Source: DATARR01 sp034666985
GTDB taxonomy: Bacteria; Acidobacteriota; Thermoanaerobaculia; Multivoradales; UBA5704
Direction of reading: 5' to 3'
Length of the DNA stretch: 64,000 bases
Assembly (NCBI GenBank): GCA_034666985.1
Contig: JAXDKS010000010.1
Coordinates: 1-64,000, forward strand
The notes under the pieces are model-generated. The model did no database searches, was not told where the DNA came from, and worked only from the letters and a program-made list of their open reading frames with translations. This document shows positions 6,761-14,882 of this stretch, in pieces (the first letter of the stretch is position 1; each line of letters begins with the position of its first letter). The translations under genes and the position numbers were made by a program.

Positions 6761-8509
6761 ATGCGCTTAATACTTCTTTTCTTGGCTACGTTCCTCTTGC
6801 TTAACTCGACCGTACTTTTGGGCTCTGGAGATGCGCCAGGCCACCCGATCGAGAAGCTAACGAATGCTGCCGAAGGGGGGCAGCAACTTCTGGAGTTAGC
6901 CAGAGACAAGTTTATTGTAGAGCCCAAGACCGAGCTTGAGTTGGCCAATATTGAGAAGAGTCTCGGTAATCTGCCCAAAGATGGGAGTATGGGGCAACTA
7001 GTGAAGGTCAGCCACTATGAGTACAACGGAGCCGTCTCAGTCCAGGTGAGTCCTTTAGGACAAGGAAAGGACCCGATTCAGGCTTATGCACAGTACCAGG
7101 GATCTCCTTCCCTGGGAGGGGCGCCTCCCAATGGGATGCTTTATTCTCCAGAACAAAGCTATTTGGTTTTCATCACTAACTCGTCCGCAGGGCTTAAACG
7201 GAAAGAAATTCCATACCCCTTCTTTTCCGCAGTAATTACAAAGGGTCAGGATGAGGTGAGAATGCGAGCCCGCCAAGCTGCCGAGGCGGCGTCTCGGCGC
7301 GAAGCGGAGGAGCGGGCACGAAGAGAAGCGGAGGAGCTAGCTAAAAAGCAGGGCACCAAGAACAATTCAGGCGACGGTCCACATGATACTAAAGGAGAAG
7401 GCCCTAAGGGACCTACAGGAAGTTCAGCTCCATCTGGACCGAAATCTGACCCTGGACCGAAATCTGACCCTGGACCGAAATCCGACCCTGGACCGAAGAG
7501 CAACCCCGGACAAGGCCCACCAATCATTCGTGGACTACTCTCGCTGGAGCCGTCTTCGCTGGTCCTGGCTGCTGCATTCGTGAATCCTGGCGAAGATATC
7601 ATGCGGCCGACTATTGAAGCCTTCACTATAAAGTCTCTGGAAGTTGATGCCAGTGGAACTACCGGCTATGTTAAGGGCGAGGTGACGATCCATGTCGGTG
7701 GTCCGTCTGAGATTACCCTCAAGGAGTCGCCTGGAGGCAATAAAGTCATTTCATCGGGAGAGGCTCCGTCTCCGTCTGCGCTTATTCAGATAGATAAGAA
7801 CCCTAAGAGGGGCAACACACTCGTCATCATCCAAGGCAAAAGTTCTCCGCCAGAAAACCTCGCCTGGGGGCTTCCAGAGAGTCGTGTTTGGGTAGATTTC
7901 AATGGCGATGGCTATAGAGATTTTTGCCGGTTCATCGGAGACCAAAAGAATCTACAGATTGCCTGTACGCTTGCGACCGGATTTACGATTAATAATTTTT
8001 ATGATGGGAAAACCTACGTCTCTAACGAGAAAGCTGAACTTGGTGCGGATTGGGGCCGGATCTGGTGGACGGTGAACTCGAATTCCTGGTTGGACTTTTG
8101 CACAATCGTTCCCCAGAGCGGTGGGAAGGGTTCCATAATCTGCTATCTAGATCCAGGCGTGAGTGACAGGAAGGTTGTTTATGATGACGTCGATCTCGGC
8201 TTAGACCTTGCCAGGGGATGGGCAGACGTAAATGGGGATGATCACCCTGACTTCTGTCGGATTGCTAAATCCGCAAAGGGTGAAGATGTATTGAAGTGCT
8301 CTCTGGTGTTGGGGCAGGAGAAGTTGACGACAATTGAGTCAGCTCCTATAGACCTCGGAGGTCGAGACTTCGCGGAATGGTCAGACGTAAATCTCGACGG
8401 CCGCTCGGATTTCTGTACTGTAGTGGAAGGCAGGCAGTTCCTGGAGTGCACTATCTCGGCTGGAAATCAGTTTGGAAAGAGAGTCAGAGACTTACTGGTC
8501 CATCGGTAA
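6761..8509 (+). CDS. Secreted protein with coiled coil, KSDPGP linker and four DxNxDxxxDFC repeats
   Basis: 582 residues from the ATG at 6761, which follows GGGAGGAG by 5 bp and opens a clean signal peptide (MRLILLFLATFLLLNSTVLL). A second well-placed start, GTG at 6710 after GAGGAGG, would add 17 residues before the signal. Domains: N-terminal globular part, charged helix about 165-200 (RREAEERARREAEELAKKQ), a (GPKSDP)4 linker, then four repeats such as VWVDFNGDGYRDFCR, GWADVNGDDHPDFCR and WSDVNLDGRSDFC that resemble FG-GAP/VCBS calcium-binding repeats. Probably a surface or exported calcium-binding protein. AT-rich like its upstream neighbours. Confidence 0.7.
   Translation: MRLILLFLATFLLLNSTVLLGSGDAPGHPIEKLTNAAEGGQQLLELARDKFIVEPKTELELANIEKSLGNLPKDGSMGQLVKVSHYEYNGAVSVQVSPLGQGKDPIQAYAQYQGSPSLGGAPPNGMLYSPEQSYLVFITNSSAGLKRKEIPYPFFSAVITKGQDEVRMRARQAAEAASRREAEERARREAEELAKKQGTKNNSGDGPHDTKGEGPKGPTGSSAPSGPKSDPGPKSDPGPKSDPGPKSNPGQGPPIIRGLLSLEPSSLVLAAAFVNPGEDIMRPTIEAFTIKSLEVDASGTTGYVKGEVTIHVGGPSEITLKESPGGNKVISSGEAPSPSALIQIDKNPKRGNTLVIIQGKSSPPENLAWGLPESRVWVDFNGDGYRDFCRFIGDQKNLQIACTLATGFTINNFYDGKTYVSNEKAELGADWGRIWWTVNSNSWLDFCTIVPQSGGKGSIICYLDPGVSDRKVVYDDVDLGLDLARGWADVNGDDHPDFCRIAKSAKGEDVLKCSLVLGQEKLTTIESAPIDLGGRDFAEWSDVNLDGRSDFCTVVEGRQFLECTISAGNQFGKRVRDLLVHR
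7436..7507 (+). repeat. 18-bp in-frame tandem repeat encoding the GPKSDP linker
   Basis: Four units of GGACCGAAATCTGACCCT, the third and fourth with substitutions. Each encodes Gly-Pro-Lys-Ser-Asp/Asn-Pro, forming an extended linker between the helical and the DFC-repeat parts of the secreted protein. The near identity of the first three units implies recent expansion. Confidence 0.85.
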
Positions 8510-8724
8510 AGCCAGGGGGAAGGACAAGAAACTACACAAAGATCATGGGAGGTCTCCGGCTAGCAATCCGCTATGGTTCGGTGGGCAGAGCGCCAGGGGA
8601 ATCGGGTAGAGTCGGCGGCGGGCGCGGTGGCTGTAGGTCGAGGGAGTCGCTGTTGCCGGCGGCTTTCGCCTTGATGCCGGTGCCTCAGTCTCGGCCTTGG
8701 CTCCGTTTCCCGCCGCCGCTCATC

Positions 8725-8757
8725 GAACCGGACTTGCGGATCTCCCGCATCCGGCTC
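8725..8757 (-). ncRNA. Group II intron domain V
   Basis: On the minus strand the 33-nt hairpin starts GAGCCGGATGCGG and ends CCGCAAGTCCGGTTC. It has the AGC catalytic triad in the 5' strand, a small GAGAT terminal loop and an AA/AG bulge before the CCGGTTC closing strand, matching the bacterial consensus shape. It lies 11 bp after the maturase stop, as expected in bacterial group II introns. Confidence 0.8.
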
Positions 8758-8768
8758 TCGGACGGGCT

Positions 8769-9113
8769 TCACGAGAGGGCATGCGCAGGCCTTCGGCGCC
8801 GGCGCATCTGTTGAAGATCGACCACCCCCACTTCCCCATAGACCTCGGCGTATCCGAATCGGCCGGTTCCACTGACGCGCAGCTTGTGCCGTCGGCAGAG
8901 AAACCGTCGGACCCGTTCCATCACATGCCAGCGGACAGCATCATCGGACTGACCTGTGAAGCCAAAGCTGAAGTACTCAGCCCATCCCCTCAGAAGGCGG
9001 TTGAGGCGGGTACAGAACTCGGGCCAGGGTGCAGGGTTTCCCCGGAACAACAGATTGTTGATTTTCTCCTTCAGCCTCTTCTGGGCTTTCTTCGAGAGAC
9101 GAGTCGAGATGCC
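8769..9113 (-). pseudogene. ltrA-like: Group II intron maturase, C-terminal fragment
   Basis: The fragment contains SKKAQKRLKEKINNLL, PWPEFCTRLNRLLRGWAEYF and VMERVRRFLCRRHKLR, which are the thumb/domain X region and C-terminal DNA-binding part of group II maturases. The palm motifs, including the YADD active site, are absent, so no reverse transcriptase activity is possible. A homologous but differently deleted copy is at 12855-13185. Confidence 0.85.
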
Positions 9114-9125
9114 GGGGGTTGAATC

Positions 9126-9728
9126 CTAAAACGTGGCAATGAACTGTAGAAGATTGCCAAGGATAAAGAACGCAATGCCTACAGGAACTAAGAGAAACCG
9201 AAGGCGATTGTCACCACCTTGGAGTGAGTCTAGCAACCAATCCAAGATCCTATACGCTGCTTTTGCGCCGCCAAAAACAAACAGTTCATAGGCTGCCTGG
9301 AATGGCGCCATAGTCAGATATAGAAGCGGGAAAAATATTGACCCCAATATTCTCTGCCACTCCTTAAATGCGGGTGCCATATGTGTGAGCAGGAGCATCA
9401 CGCTAGCAAGCGCCACATATATGGCGAGTGGAACTATAGCCAACAACCGGCTTTGCTCGTGCCAAGCCAACCAAGAAAAGAACCAAAATGCAAGTGAGGC
9501 AAGCACAAAGGGCGCGTAGGAAAGCGCCTCACTAGAGGGTAGGCCTCCCTGAAACTCCATGAAAGGAAAGAAGCGCGCCTTCAACCAACTAATTTCACGA
9601 TGCGTGAATGCTTCCAGCCTAGCTTCTGTTCTTTCCAACCTGCTTATGCCAAGGAGTTCCGGAGCTACTAGAAAGCCAGCAAGAGAGTTGAAGATGATTC
9701 CGACTCGGTTTAACCACTCTGCCCACAT
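9126..9728 (-). CDS. Hypothetical membrane protein (200 aa)
   Basis: Four or so hydrophobic segments: APFVLASLAFWFFSWLAW, LLAIVPLAIYVALASVML, IFFPLLYLTMAPFQAAYELF and FLLVPVGIAFFILGNLLQF. An amphipathic N-terminal part (RLERTEARLEAFTHREISW) precedes them. AT-richer than the core genes and bounded on its 3' side by the intron remnant, which begins about 12 bp beyond its stop. No family recognised; may be cargo of an acquired segment. Confidence 0.6.
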   Translation of the reverse strand: MWAEWLNRVGIIFNSLAGFLVAPELLGISRLERTEARLEAFTHREISWLKARFFPFMEFQGGLPSSEALSYAPFVLASLAFWFFSWLAWHEQSRLLAIVPLAIYVALASVMLLLTHMAPAFKEWQRILGSIFFPLLYLTMAPFQAAYELFVFGGAKAAYRILDWLLDSLQGGDNRLRFLLVPVGIAFFILGNLLQFIATF

Positions 9729-10106
9729 CGGCTATCCTCCACCTATTTATGGGCAGACTCTAGCAGAACAGAAAGAAGTAGTCAAAGAAAATGCCAGGAC
9801 CAGCACCTAAACCAATAACCATAAAGATCTTACCGGGGGGATAGGGTAGAGTCGGCAGAAACGTCGCTGGATGCGAGCAGCGCGCCAATCGCGAGTCTCG
9901 CTTTCCTGAGAGCTGTCGCGAGAACGCCGGCTATCTCAGCAGGCCCATCGGTCAGGGCACCACATCTCGGCGGCGCAGCGGATGCAATTTCGCGCCCGTT
10001 GCGGTCACTGAGTGTCCAGAGAGCCGAGTCCGGGAATGGACGATCGGCCACCACGAAAGAAGACGTGGACACCCAGAAACGCTGGCTTTCTCGAGGAGGA
10101 GCTTCT
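9729..10106. other. Intergenic region with a third intron-end fragment
   Basis: This 378-bp gap lies between divergently oriented genes. GGGTAGAGTCGGC at 9844-9856 matches the terminal 13 bp of the two longer intron ends, then homology stops. A minus-strand open frame from about 10060 to 9830 looks mildly protein-like (SALWTLSDRNGREIASAAP) but has no credible start; it may be a fragment of a lost gene. Nothing else can be supported. Confidence 0.4.
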
Positions 10107-10817
10107 ATGCGTACCAAGGATATCGCCGTGTCCGTGACGCTCGGGCTATTGACTCTTGCGGTCCCCATCCGCGCCGCCGAGTCCCCGGCGGTTTGCTCGA
10201 CTCCCCAGTCTCCCCGCAATATCGATCCCAGGGCGGTCCCTTCGCCGTACAACGGCACCTCGACCGTCTCGATCGTCAAGGCAAACCACTGGAACGACAT
10301 CATCTACAAGCCACGGGGAGGAGGGCCAGAGCAGACCCTCTATCTGTGTGGCATGCACTACCATGATTCTCCCGAAAATGCGCAGGGCTGCCGCTTTGCC
10401 CCGGACGTCGAGGTGCACTATGTCTACGCCTCCAGGGTCAAACCCCAGGGTTGCGATTTCCGTCACCTGGATTGCTGCCTCGCGGGGCCTTTCGTGGTGA
10501 TTGCCGAGCAATACAGGGTCCAAGCGCCAGCCAAGGACGCCAACAGCGAGCTGGGCGATTGGCGAAAACCCCACCCTGGGCCGGAAGCGATGATGCAGTA
10601 CGCCGAATGGTCCGGCTCGACGACCGGCCCCGACCATCATCCCGGCGAATGCAAGCCGGCGGCCCAGTGGAGATTTGTCCTGTTCTGCGACGGGACGATT
10701 GATCCTTTCACCCTGAAACTCTTCTTCGGGGAGAAGGGTCAGGAAGCTCGCGCGCTGCAATCCGGCGCTCGCGTCAGCAGGGACTTGACGCTCGTGACCC
10801 CAAGGTCCCCACGCTGA
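10107..10817 (+). CDS. Secreted protein resembling delta-class carbonic anhydrases
   Basis: 236 residues. ATG 10107 follows GAGGAGGAGCTTCT. A signal peptide (MRTKDIAVSVTLGLLTLAVP, cleavage probably after IRAAES) precedes a domain with LYLCGMHYHDSPENAQGC and APDVEVHYVYAS. The paired histidines in CGMHYH and the third in VEVHYVY sit as expected for zinc ligands in delta-type/CA-like proteins, and a set of cysteines suggests disulfides in the periplasm. If right, it hydrates CO2 outside the cytoplasm. The assignment rests on motif resemblance, not on a search. Confidence 0.5.
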   Translation: MRTKDIAVSVTLGLLTLAVPIRAAESPAVCSTPQSPRNIDPRAVPSPYNGTSTVSIVKANHWNDIIYKPRGGGPEQTLYLCGMHYHDSPENAQGCRFAPDVEVHYVYASRVKPQGCDFRHLDCCLAGPFVVIAEQYRVQAPAKDANSELGDWRKPHPGPEAMMQYAEWSGSTTGPDHHPGECKPAAQWRFVLFCDGTIDPFTLKLFFGEKGQEARALQSGARVSRDLTLVTPRSPR

Positions 10818-10885
10818 AGCGACGGTCTCAGCAGCGACGCCGCGCCCACGGAAAAACAGGGCTGGCGTCGGATGCCCCCAGAATT

Positions 10886-10951
10886 GGGTAGAGTCGGCGG
10901 CGGGCGCGGTGGCTGTAGGTCGAGGGAGTCGCTGTCGCCGGCGGCTTTCGC
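10886..10951 (-). mobile_element. Group II intron 3' end remnant 2
   Basis: 66 bp identical to 8604-8669 except for one base, in the same orientation. Only the terminal tail is present, without domain V or maturase. It may belong to the same decayed intron copy whose maturase piece lies at 12855-13185, now separated by inserted sequence. Confidence 0.75.
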
Positions 10952-11429
10952 GCCGCCCAGTATGCGCGTAAAGACACTCTCCCTTCAGCCGGGCGTCAAG
11001 ATGCTAGAATGTTGCTCTTGACAAAGTCTTGGCCGTCAGTCAATTTATGCACATAAGAACGTTGAGCGAAGCGGCCGACACGGGCTGGCGAGATGACTGG
11101 CGGCGGCAACTCGCCTGGCTGGCACTCCACATCCTGGCTCTGGCCAGCCCCGAGCCCCTCCGGCTCTGCCTCGCGACGCACCTCGACCGGACGGTGAAGC
11201 TCGTCCCTGTCTCGTCGGCCAACGAGACCCTCGGCCGGCTCACGGCACCTGAAGAGACAACACCCCCCTGGGACCGCCGGCGTCCCGTCGGCCTCCATGT
11301 CTGGAGAGCTGAGAGCCCGGCCGTCCCCCCGCGCCATCTGACAAACTCCACGTAGAGTCTCGGATCCCTTCTTCAGAGGACGTGCTCCTGCACGGCTCTC
11401 TGATCTACCGAAACACCACCCATCACCGC
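10952..11429. other. Intergenic region with a possible promoter and a short GC palindrome
   Basis: An extended -10 (TGCTAGAAT, hexamer 11005-11010) is the only promoter-like signal. A 108-codon frame at 11029-11355 reads through but shows no recognisable domain, and its end is formed by the repeat CCCCCTGGGACCGCCGGCG at 11263-11299, also found at 2402-2440. I do not call a gene here. Confidence 0.4.
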
Positions 11430-11703
11430 CAGATACGCCTCATGATCCCGGGATATGGGTCGTATCTGGAGATACGGCCCGTTGTCTTGGGATATGGGAC
11501 GTATCTGCAGATACGAGCCGTTGTCCCGAGATATGGCCCATATCTGGAGATATGGCCCATTGTTCGCAGATATGGGCCATATCTGTAGATATAAGCCGTT
11601 GTCCGCAGATATGGGCCGTATCTGTGGATATGGCCCATTGTCCGCAGATATGGGCCATATCTGCAGATATGAGCCGTTGTCCGGGATATACGGCATCGCC
11701 ACC
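11430..11703. repeat. Palindromic half-site array, element 2
   Basis: About 274 bp of alternating 19/20-bp units (GATATGGGCCATATCTGCA and GATATGAGCCGTTGTCCG types) like the elements at 2457 and 42964. The left end CAGATACGCCTCATGATCCCG and right end GATATACGGCATCGCCACC correspond to those of the other two. It includes the perfect 21-bp dyad with arms GCAGATATGG and CCATATCTGC (11643-11663). Open frames cross it on both strands with a 13-residue period. Confidence 0.85.
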
Positions 11704-11874
11704 TGAACAGATCGCCTCTGGACGCGACCGTCTGCAGGAATGACTAATCCATTCCCGCCACTCCAATTCCTCCACGGAGATACATCGAGATCCCAATGAA
11801 CCAGGAGCCAGCCAAGCTCAGAGCCGATGCTGGTAGACTCCCACGCGGCTCCCGGCAGTGAAAGGAGAGAGGCA

Positions 11875-12885
11875 ATGAGGCCAGCGACGCCCCGCGTGGA
11901 AGGACCCTTCGTCGTCTATTCGGAAGAGTTTCTCTCCATGCTAGGCGACGATCCCCGTCTCGAGGAGCTGGTGGCGACCGACGCCCATGAAGGGCCGGTC
12001 TACGTCCGCGCGTTGGACGCCCTGTTCTTCACCACCGTGCCCCGGACCATGAACGTGCCGATCACCGGCTTCAAAGAGGTCTCCATCCGCCGCCTCGACG
12101 TGGCGTCCAGAGCTCTCTCGACGCTGCGGGAGACCTCCAACATGGCGAACGGCATGACCCTCGACCTTCAGGGCCGCCTGCTCGTCTGCGAGCAGGGTAC
12201 GAAGACCCACCGCGCCCGGATCGGCCGGATCGATCTCGAAGACCCCGAGGTGACGGAGACCGTGGTCGACGAATGGTTCGGCCTGCCCTTCAACTCGCCG
12301 AATGACATCGTGGTGAAGAGCGACGGCACGATCTGGTTCACCGATCCGAGCTACGGGTATCTGCAAGGTTTCAAGGACCCGCCGCTCGTCGGCGACTTCG
12401 TCTACCGCTACGATCCGGCGACGGGCGAGACCACGGTGGTCGCCGATTCGTTCAACAAGCCGAACGGGCTCGCCTTCTCTCCCGGGGAGGAGATCCTCTA
12501 CATCAACGATTCCAGCGCCATCCAGGGTCCCGGGACGTACTATGTGAACCTGCCGCACCACATCCGCGCCTTCGACGTGGCCGACGGCTCCCATCTCGTC
12601 AACGACCGGCTCTTCGCGGTCGTCACGCCGGGCTTCCCCGACGGCTTGAAGACTGACAGCACCGGGCGCGTCTACTCCTCCTGCACCGCCGGCGTCAAAG
12701 TCTACTCACCGCAGGGGCGCCTGCTCGGCGAAATCCTGGTGCCCGGCACCGCGAACTTCTGTTTTGGCGGCGCCGAAGGCAACGTCCTCTTCATGCTGAA
12801 CGACACCGGCATCTGGGTCGCCACGCTCGCGGCGTGCGGGGCGGGGCGAAGGAACAGCGGACAGCATCATCCGCTTGACCTGTGA
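11875..12885 (+). CDS. SMP-30/gluconolactonase-family beta-propeller with an altered C-terminus
   Basis: Start at 11875 after AAAGGAGAGAGGC. Family motifs: ATDAHEGPVYVRALDALFF (metal-binding Glu in HEGP), NMANGMTLDLQGRLLVCEQG, FNSPNDIVVKSDGTIWFTDP (Asn ligand), NKPNGLAFSPGEEILYINDS (ligand region) and DGLKTDSTGRVY (Asp ligand). It should hydrolyse a sugar lactone or similar ester using a divalent metal. The natural end seems to be near IWVATLAA; the last 15 or so residues come from an abutting antisense group II intron remnant, so the original stop was lost. Confidence 0.85.
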   Translation: MRPATPRVEGPFVVYSEEFLSMLGDDPRLEELVATDAHEGPVYVRALDALFFTTVPRTMNVPITGFKEVSIRRLDVASRALSTLRETSNMANGMTLDLQGRLLVCEQGTKTHRARIGRIDLEDPEVTETVVDEWFGLPFNSPNDIVVKSDGTIWFTDPSYGYLQGFKDPPLVGDFVYRYDPATGETTVVADSFNKPNGLAFSPGEEILYINDSSAIQGPGTYYVNLPHHIRAFDVADGSHLVNDRLFAVVTPGFPDGLKTDSTGRVYSSCTAGVKVYSPQGRLLGEILVPGTANFCFGGAEGNVLFMLNDTGIWVATLAACGAGRRNSGQHHPLDL

Positions 12886-13185
12886 AACCAAAGCTGAAGT
12901 ACGCAGCCCAACCCGTCAGAAGGCGGTTGAGCCGGGTGCACAGCTCGGGCCAAGGTGTAGGATTTCCCCGGAACAACAGAGTATTGACCTTCTCCTTGAG
13001 CCTCTTCTGGGCTTTCTTCGAGGGCCGGGCCGCAATGAATCGCTTCCCGGTGCGCCAGTGCCGAGCCGGACCGAAGGTGTAACCCAGGAAGTCGAAAGGC
13101 TCTTCCCGTCGGCCACCCGCCTCGCCACGCTTTGTAGCAACTCGGCGTGGGGGATGGTGTCGAAGTATCGCTGTTTTCTAGCCAT
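12855..13185 (-). pseudogene. ltrA-like: Group II intron maturase remnant 2, internally deleted and frameshifted
   Basis: On the minus strand RYFDTIPHAELLQSVARRVA (the RT domain DxxxxFDTIPH region) runs into FDFLGYTFGPARHWRTGKR in another frame, skipping the YADD palm region, then SKKAQKRLKEKVNTLL and CTRLNRLLTGWAAYF. The thumb/domain X part matches remnant 1 closely. Homology breaks at about 12860, inside the 3' end of the SMP-30 gene. Confidence 0.85.
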
Positions 13186-13242
13186 ACCCTATAAAGATGG
13201 AAAACCTCGCTCTCATCTTCCTCCGCCCCCGCCCCTCGTCCA

Positions 13243-14760
13243 TCATCTGCGAGTCGACGGATTCCCGGCGCCGCGGTGTCGCTCGACCACCTGGGCGAGG
13301 AGGCGCTGGAACTCTTCATCCTGGCGGAGGTCGGCGAAGGCGTCCCGATCCAGCTTGGCAGGATCGGAGAGCCCTTTGTCCACGGCGGTGTGCAGGGACT
13401 CCAGAGCTTTTTTGCGCCCGGGCTTTCCCTTCCGGGCATACACCGACGCGATCTCCACCCACACGCCCGGCTCGTCGGGGCGGATCTCGGCACCGAGGGA
13501 GAGCACGAAGGCGGCGTGGTCATATTCTTTCTTTTCGAGGTACGACTGTGGCAGGTAGAACAGCGTCTGCCCCAGGTAGGTGTTGAGGATCCGTTTGGCG
13601 GCAAGGCTCTCCTCGAGGTCGTCTGACGCGGCGCGCTTCCGGAGCTCCGGGATCTTGAGCTCGGCCGCGATCTGCGCCACGGTCACCGGCTCATTGCCCG
13701 GATTGGCGCGCGCCAGGACCCCCGGTGCTCTGGCAAGGATTTCCTTGTCGCGGCGGTCCCGCTCCCCACGCTCGCGCAGCTCCTGCTTGCACGCCGGCGA
13801 GGCGGCGAGGGTCGCGGCCTCGCGCTCGGCCTCGGCAAGATCCGCACTATCGCGCAGCCCGGCGTAGTCCACGGCCATCGCGGACCAGGTGTGGAGAGCG
13901 TCCGCGGGATGGGCGGCGGCGCGCGCGCGTGCCTTGTCGCGAGCCCATTCCGCCTCGATGAGCGCGGGACTCTTCGCCCGCTTCCCGCTTTTCATCGCCT
14001 GCAGCTCCATCCAGCCGACCGCCTGGGTGGCAAGGTCGGCCGGCGGCCAATCGTGAAGGCCGGAGAAATGCTCGATGCGGTGCGGCAGGCCGAGGGCTTT
14101 CATGGCCTCGTCGAGGTCGTTCATCTCGTAGTAATTGAAGTCGCGGTCGCCCACCGTGCCGAAAAAGGCGAACGGATTGTCTTTCTTCGGCGGTGATCCG
14201 AAGGGGAAGCCGGCGCCGGCGCCGATGATGCCGGCGATCGTTCCGGGCGCGGTGAGGGCCAGGATACAGGCGAAACGCACCGTGCCGGAGTAGCCCGCGG
14301 CGTAGATGCGGGAGTCGTCGATGGCGAAGCGGGCATGGGTGTCGGCCCACAGCGCGTGCATGGCGGTGAAATTGGGCTCCATCGGCCCGTCGCTCGCCGT
14401 GTTCCACGAGCTGACCACGATCCAGCCATAGGTCTCGGCAGCGGTCCGGAAGAGCTCGGCAACCCGCCGGCCTTCCCCGCGGGCGTCGAAGGCGTAGAGG
14501 ATGGGCCAGCGGCGGTCCGGCGTGTAGGTGGATGGAAGATAGAGAGCATAGGCCTGATCCGGCTGGCCGGCGCAGGGCACTCTCTCGACCAGGGCCCCAC
14601 GGGGCAGCTCGGCGGGCCGGGCCGGTGGAGCGGGCTCCGCCGCGAGACCCAGGGCCGTGAAGGCAAGCCCACCAGTCAGAGCGATCCAGAGGACTCTGTT
14701 TCGAAGGTTTCGAAGGCTTTGAAGAATAATGGCAGGCATGGGTGTCAGCTTCCGTGTCAT
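13243..14760 (-). CDS. Exported alpha/beta-hydrolase with C-terminal TPR region
   Basis: 505 residues. Signal-type N-terminus (VLWIALTGGLAFTALGLAAEP). Hydrolase core: LYLPSTYTPDRRWPILYAFD (strand before oxyanion region), then the nucleophile elbow AAGYSGTVRFA (G-x-S-G) at about residue 155, and a candidate catalytic His in FSGLHDWP. Residues 350-500 are helical with TPR-like pairs (DHAAFVLSLGAEIRPDEPG, ALESLHTAVDKGLSDPAKL). Probably an extracytoplasmic esterase-like protein; substrate unknown. The start could be 14739. On its strand a TAGAAT (14770-14765) lies 4 bp before the first ATG, compatible with a leaderless transcript. Confidence 0.75.
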   Translation of the reverse strand: MTRKLTPMPAIILQSLRNLRNRVLWIALTGGLAFTALGLAAEPAPPARPAELPRGALVERVPCAGQPDQAYALYLPSTYTPDRRWPILYAFDARGEGRRVAELFRTAAETYGWIVVSSWNTASDGPMEPNFTAMHALWADTHARFAIDDSRIYAAGYSGTVRFACILALTAPGTIAGIIGAGAGFPFGSPPKKDNPFAFFGTVGDRDFNYYEMNDLDEAMKALGLPHRIEHFSGLHDWPPADLATQAVGWMELQAMKSGKRAKSPALIEAEWARDKARARAAAHPADALHTWSAMAVDYAGLRDSADLAEAEREAATLAASPACKQELRERGERDRRDKEILARAPGVLARANPGNEPVTVAQIAAELKIPELRKRAASDDLEESLAAKRILNTYLGQTLFYLPQSYLEKKEYDHAAFVLSLGAEIRPDEPGVWVEIASVYARKGKPGRKKALESLHTAVDKGLSDPAKLDRDAFADLRQDEEFQRLLAQVVERHRGAGNPSTRR

Positions 14761-14882
14761 CTGGATTCTACCGCGATCTGGATGAGCGCCTCACCATCAC
14801 GCTCTTGTCCTGGGCTGTCTTTGACAAGGGCAGCCCTATGTCACAGACTACCGGGAGCCCAACCAGAAGAAGAGGAGCACGG

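Larger units (their letters stand above)
8604..9113 (-). mobile_element. Group II intron remnant 1 (3' part, with maturase fragment, domain V and 3' end)
   Basis: Reading on the minus strand: the C-terminal third of an intron reverse transcriptase/maturase (stop at 8769), then domain V (8757-8725), then a tail ending in GCCGACTCTACCC at 8604. The last 66 bp (8669-8604) recur at 10951-10886 with one mismatch, and the terminal 13 bp recur at 9856-9844. The 5' end of the intron and most of the RT are absent, so it cannot splice or move on its own. Confidence 0.8.

Noticed and set aside
11029..11355. Possible 108-residue gene after an extended -10
   Set aside because: No ribosome site and no domain, and the 3' part is a dispersed repeat.
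11373..11796. Overlapping ORFs on both strands across repeat array 2
   Set aside because: They arise because the 39-bp period has no stop codon in several frames. Peptides are repetitive, with no start signals, and the same happens in all three arrays.
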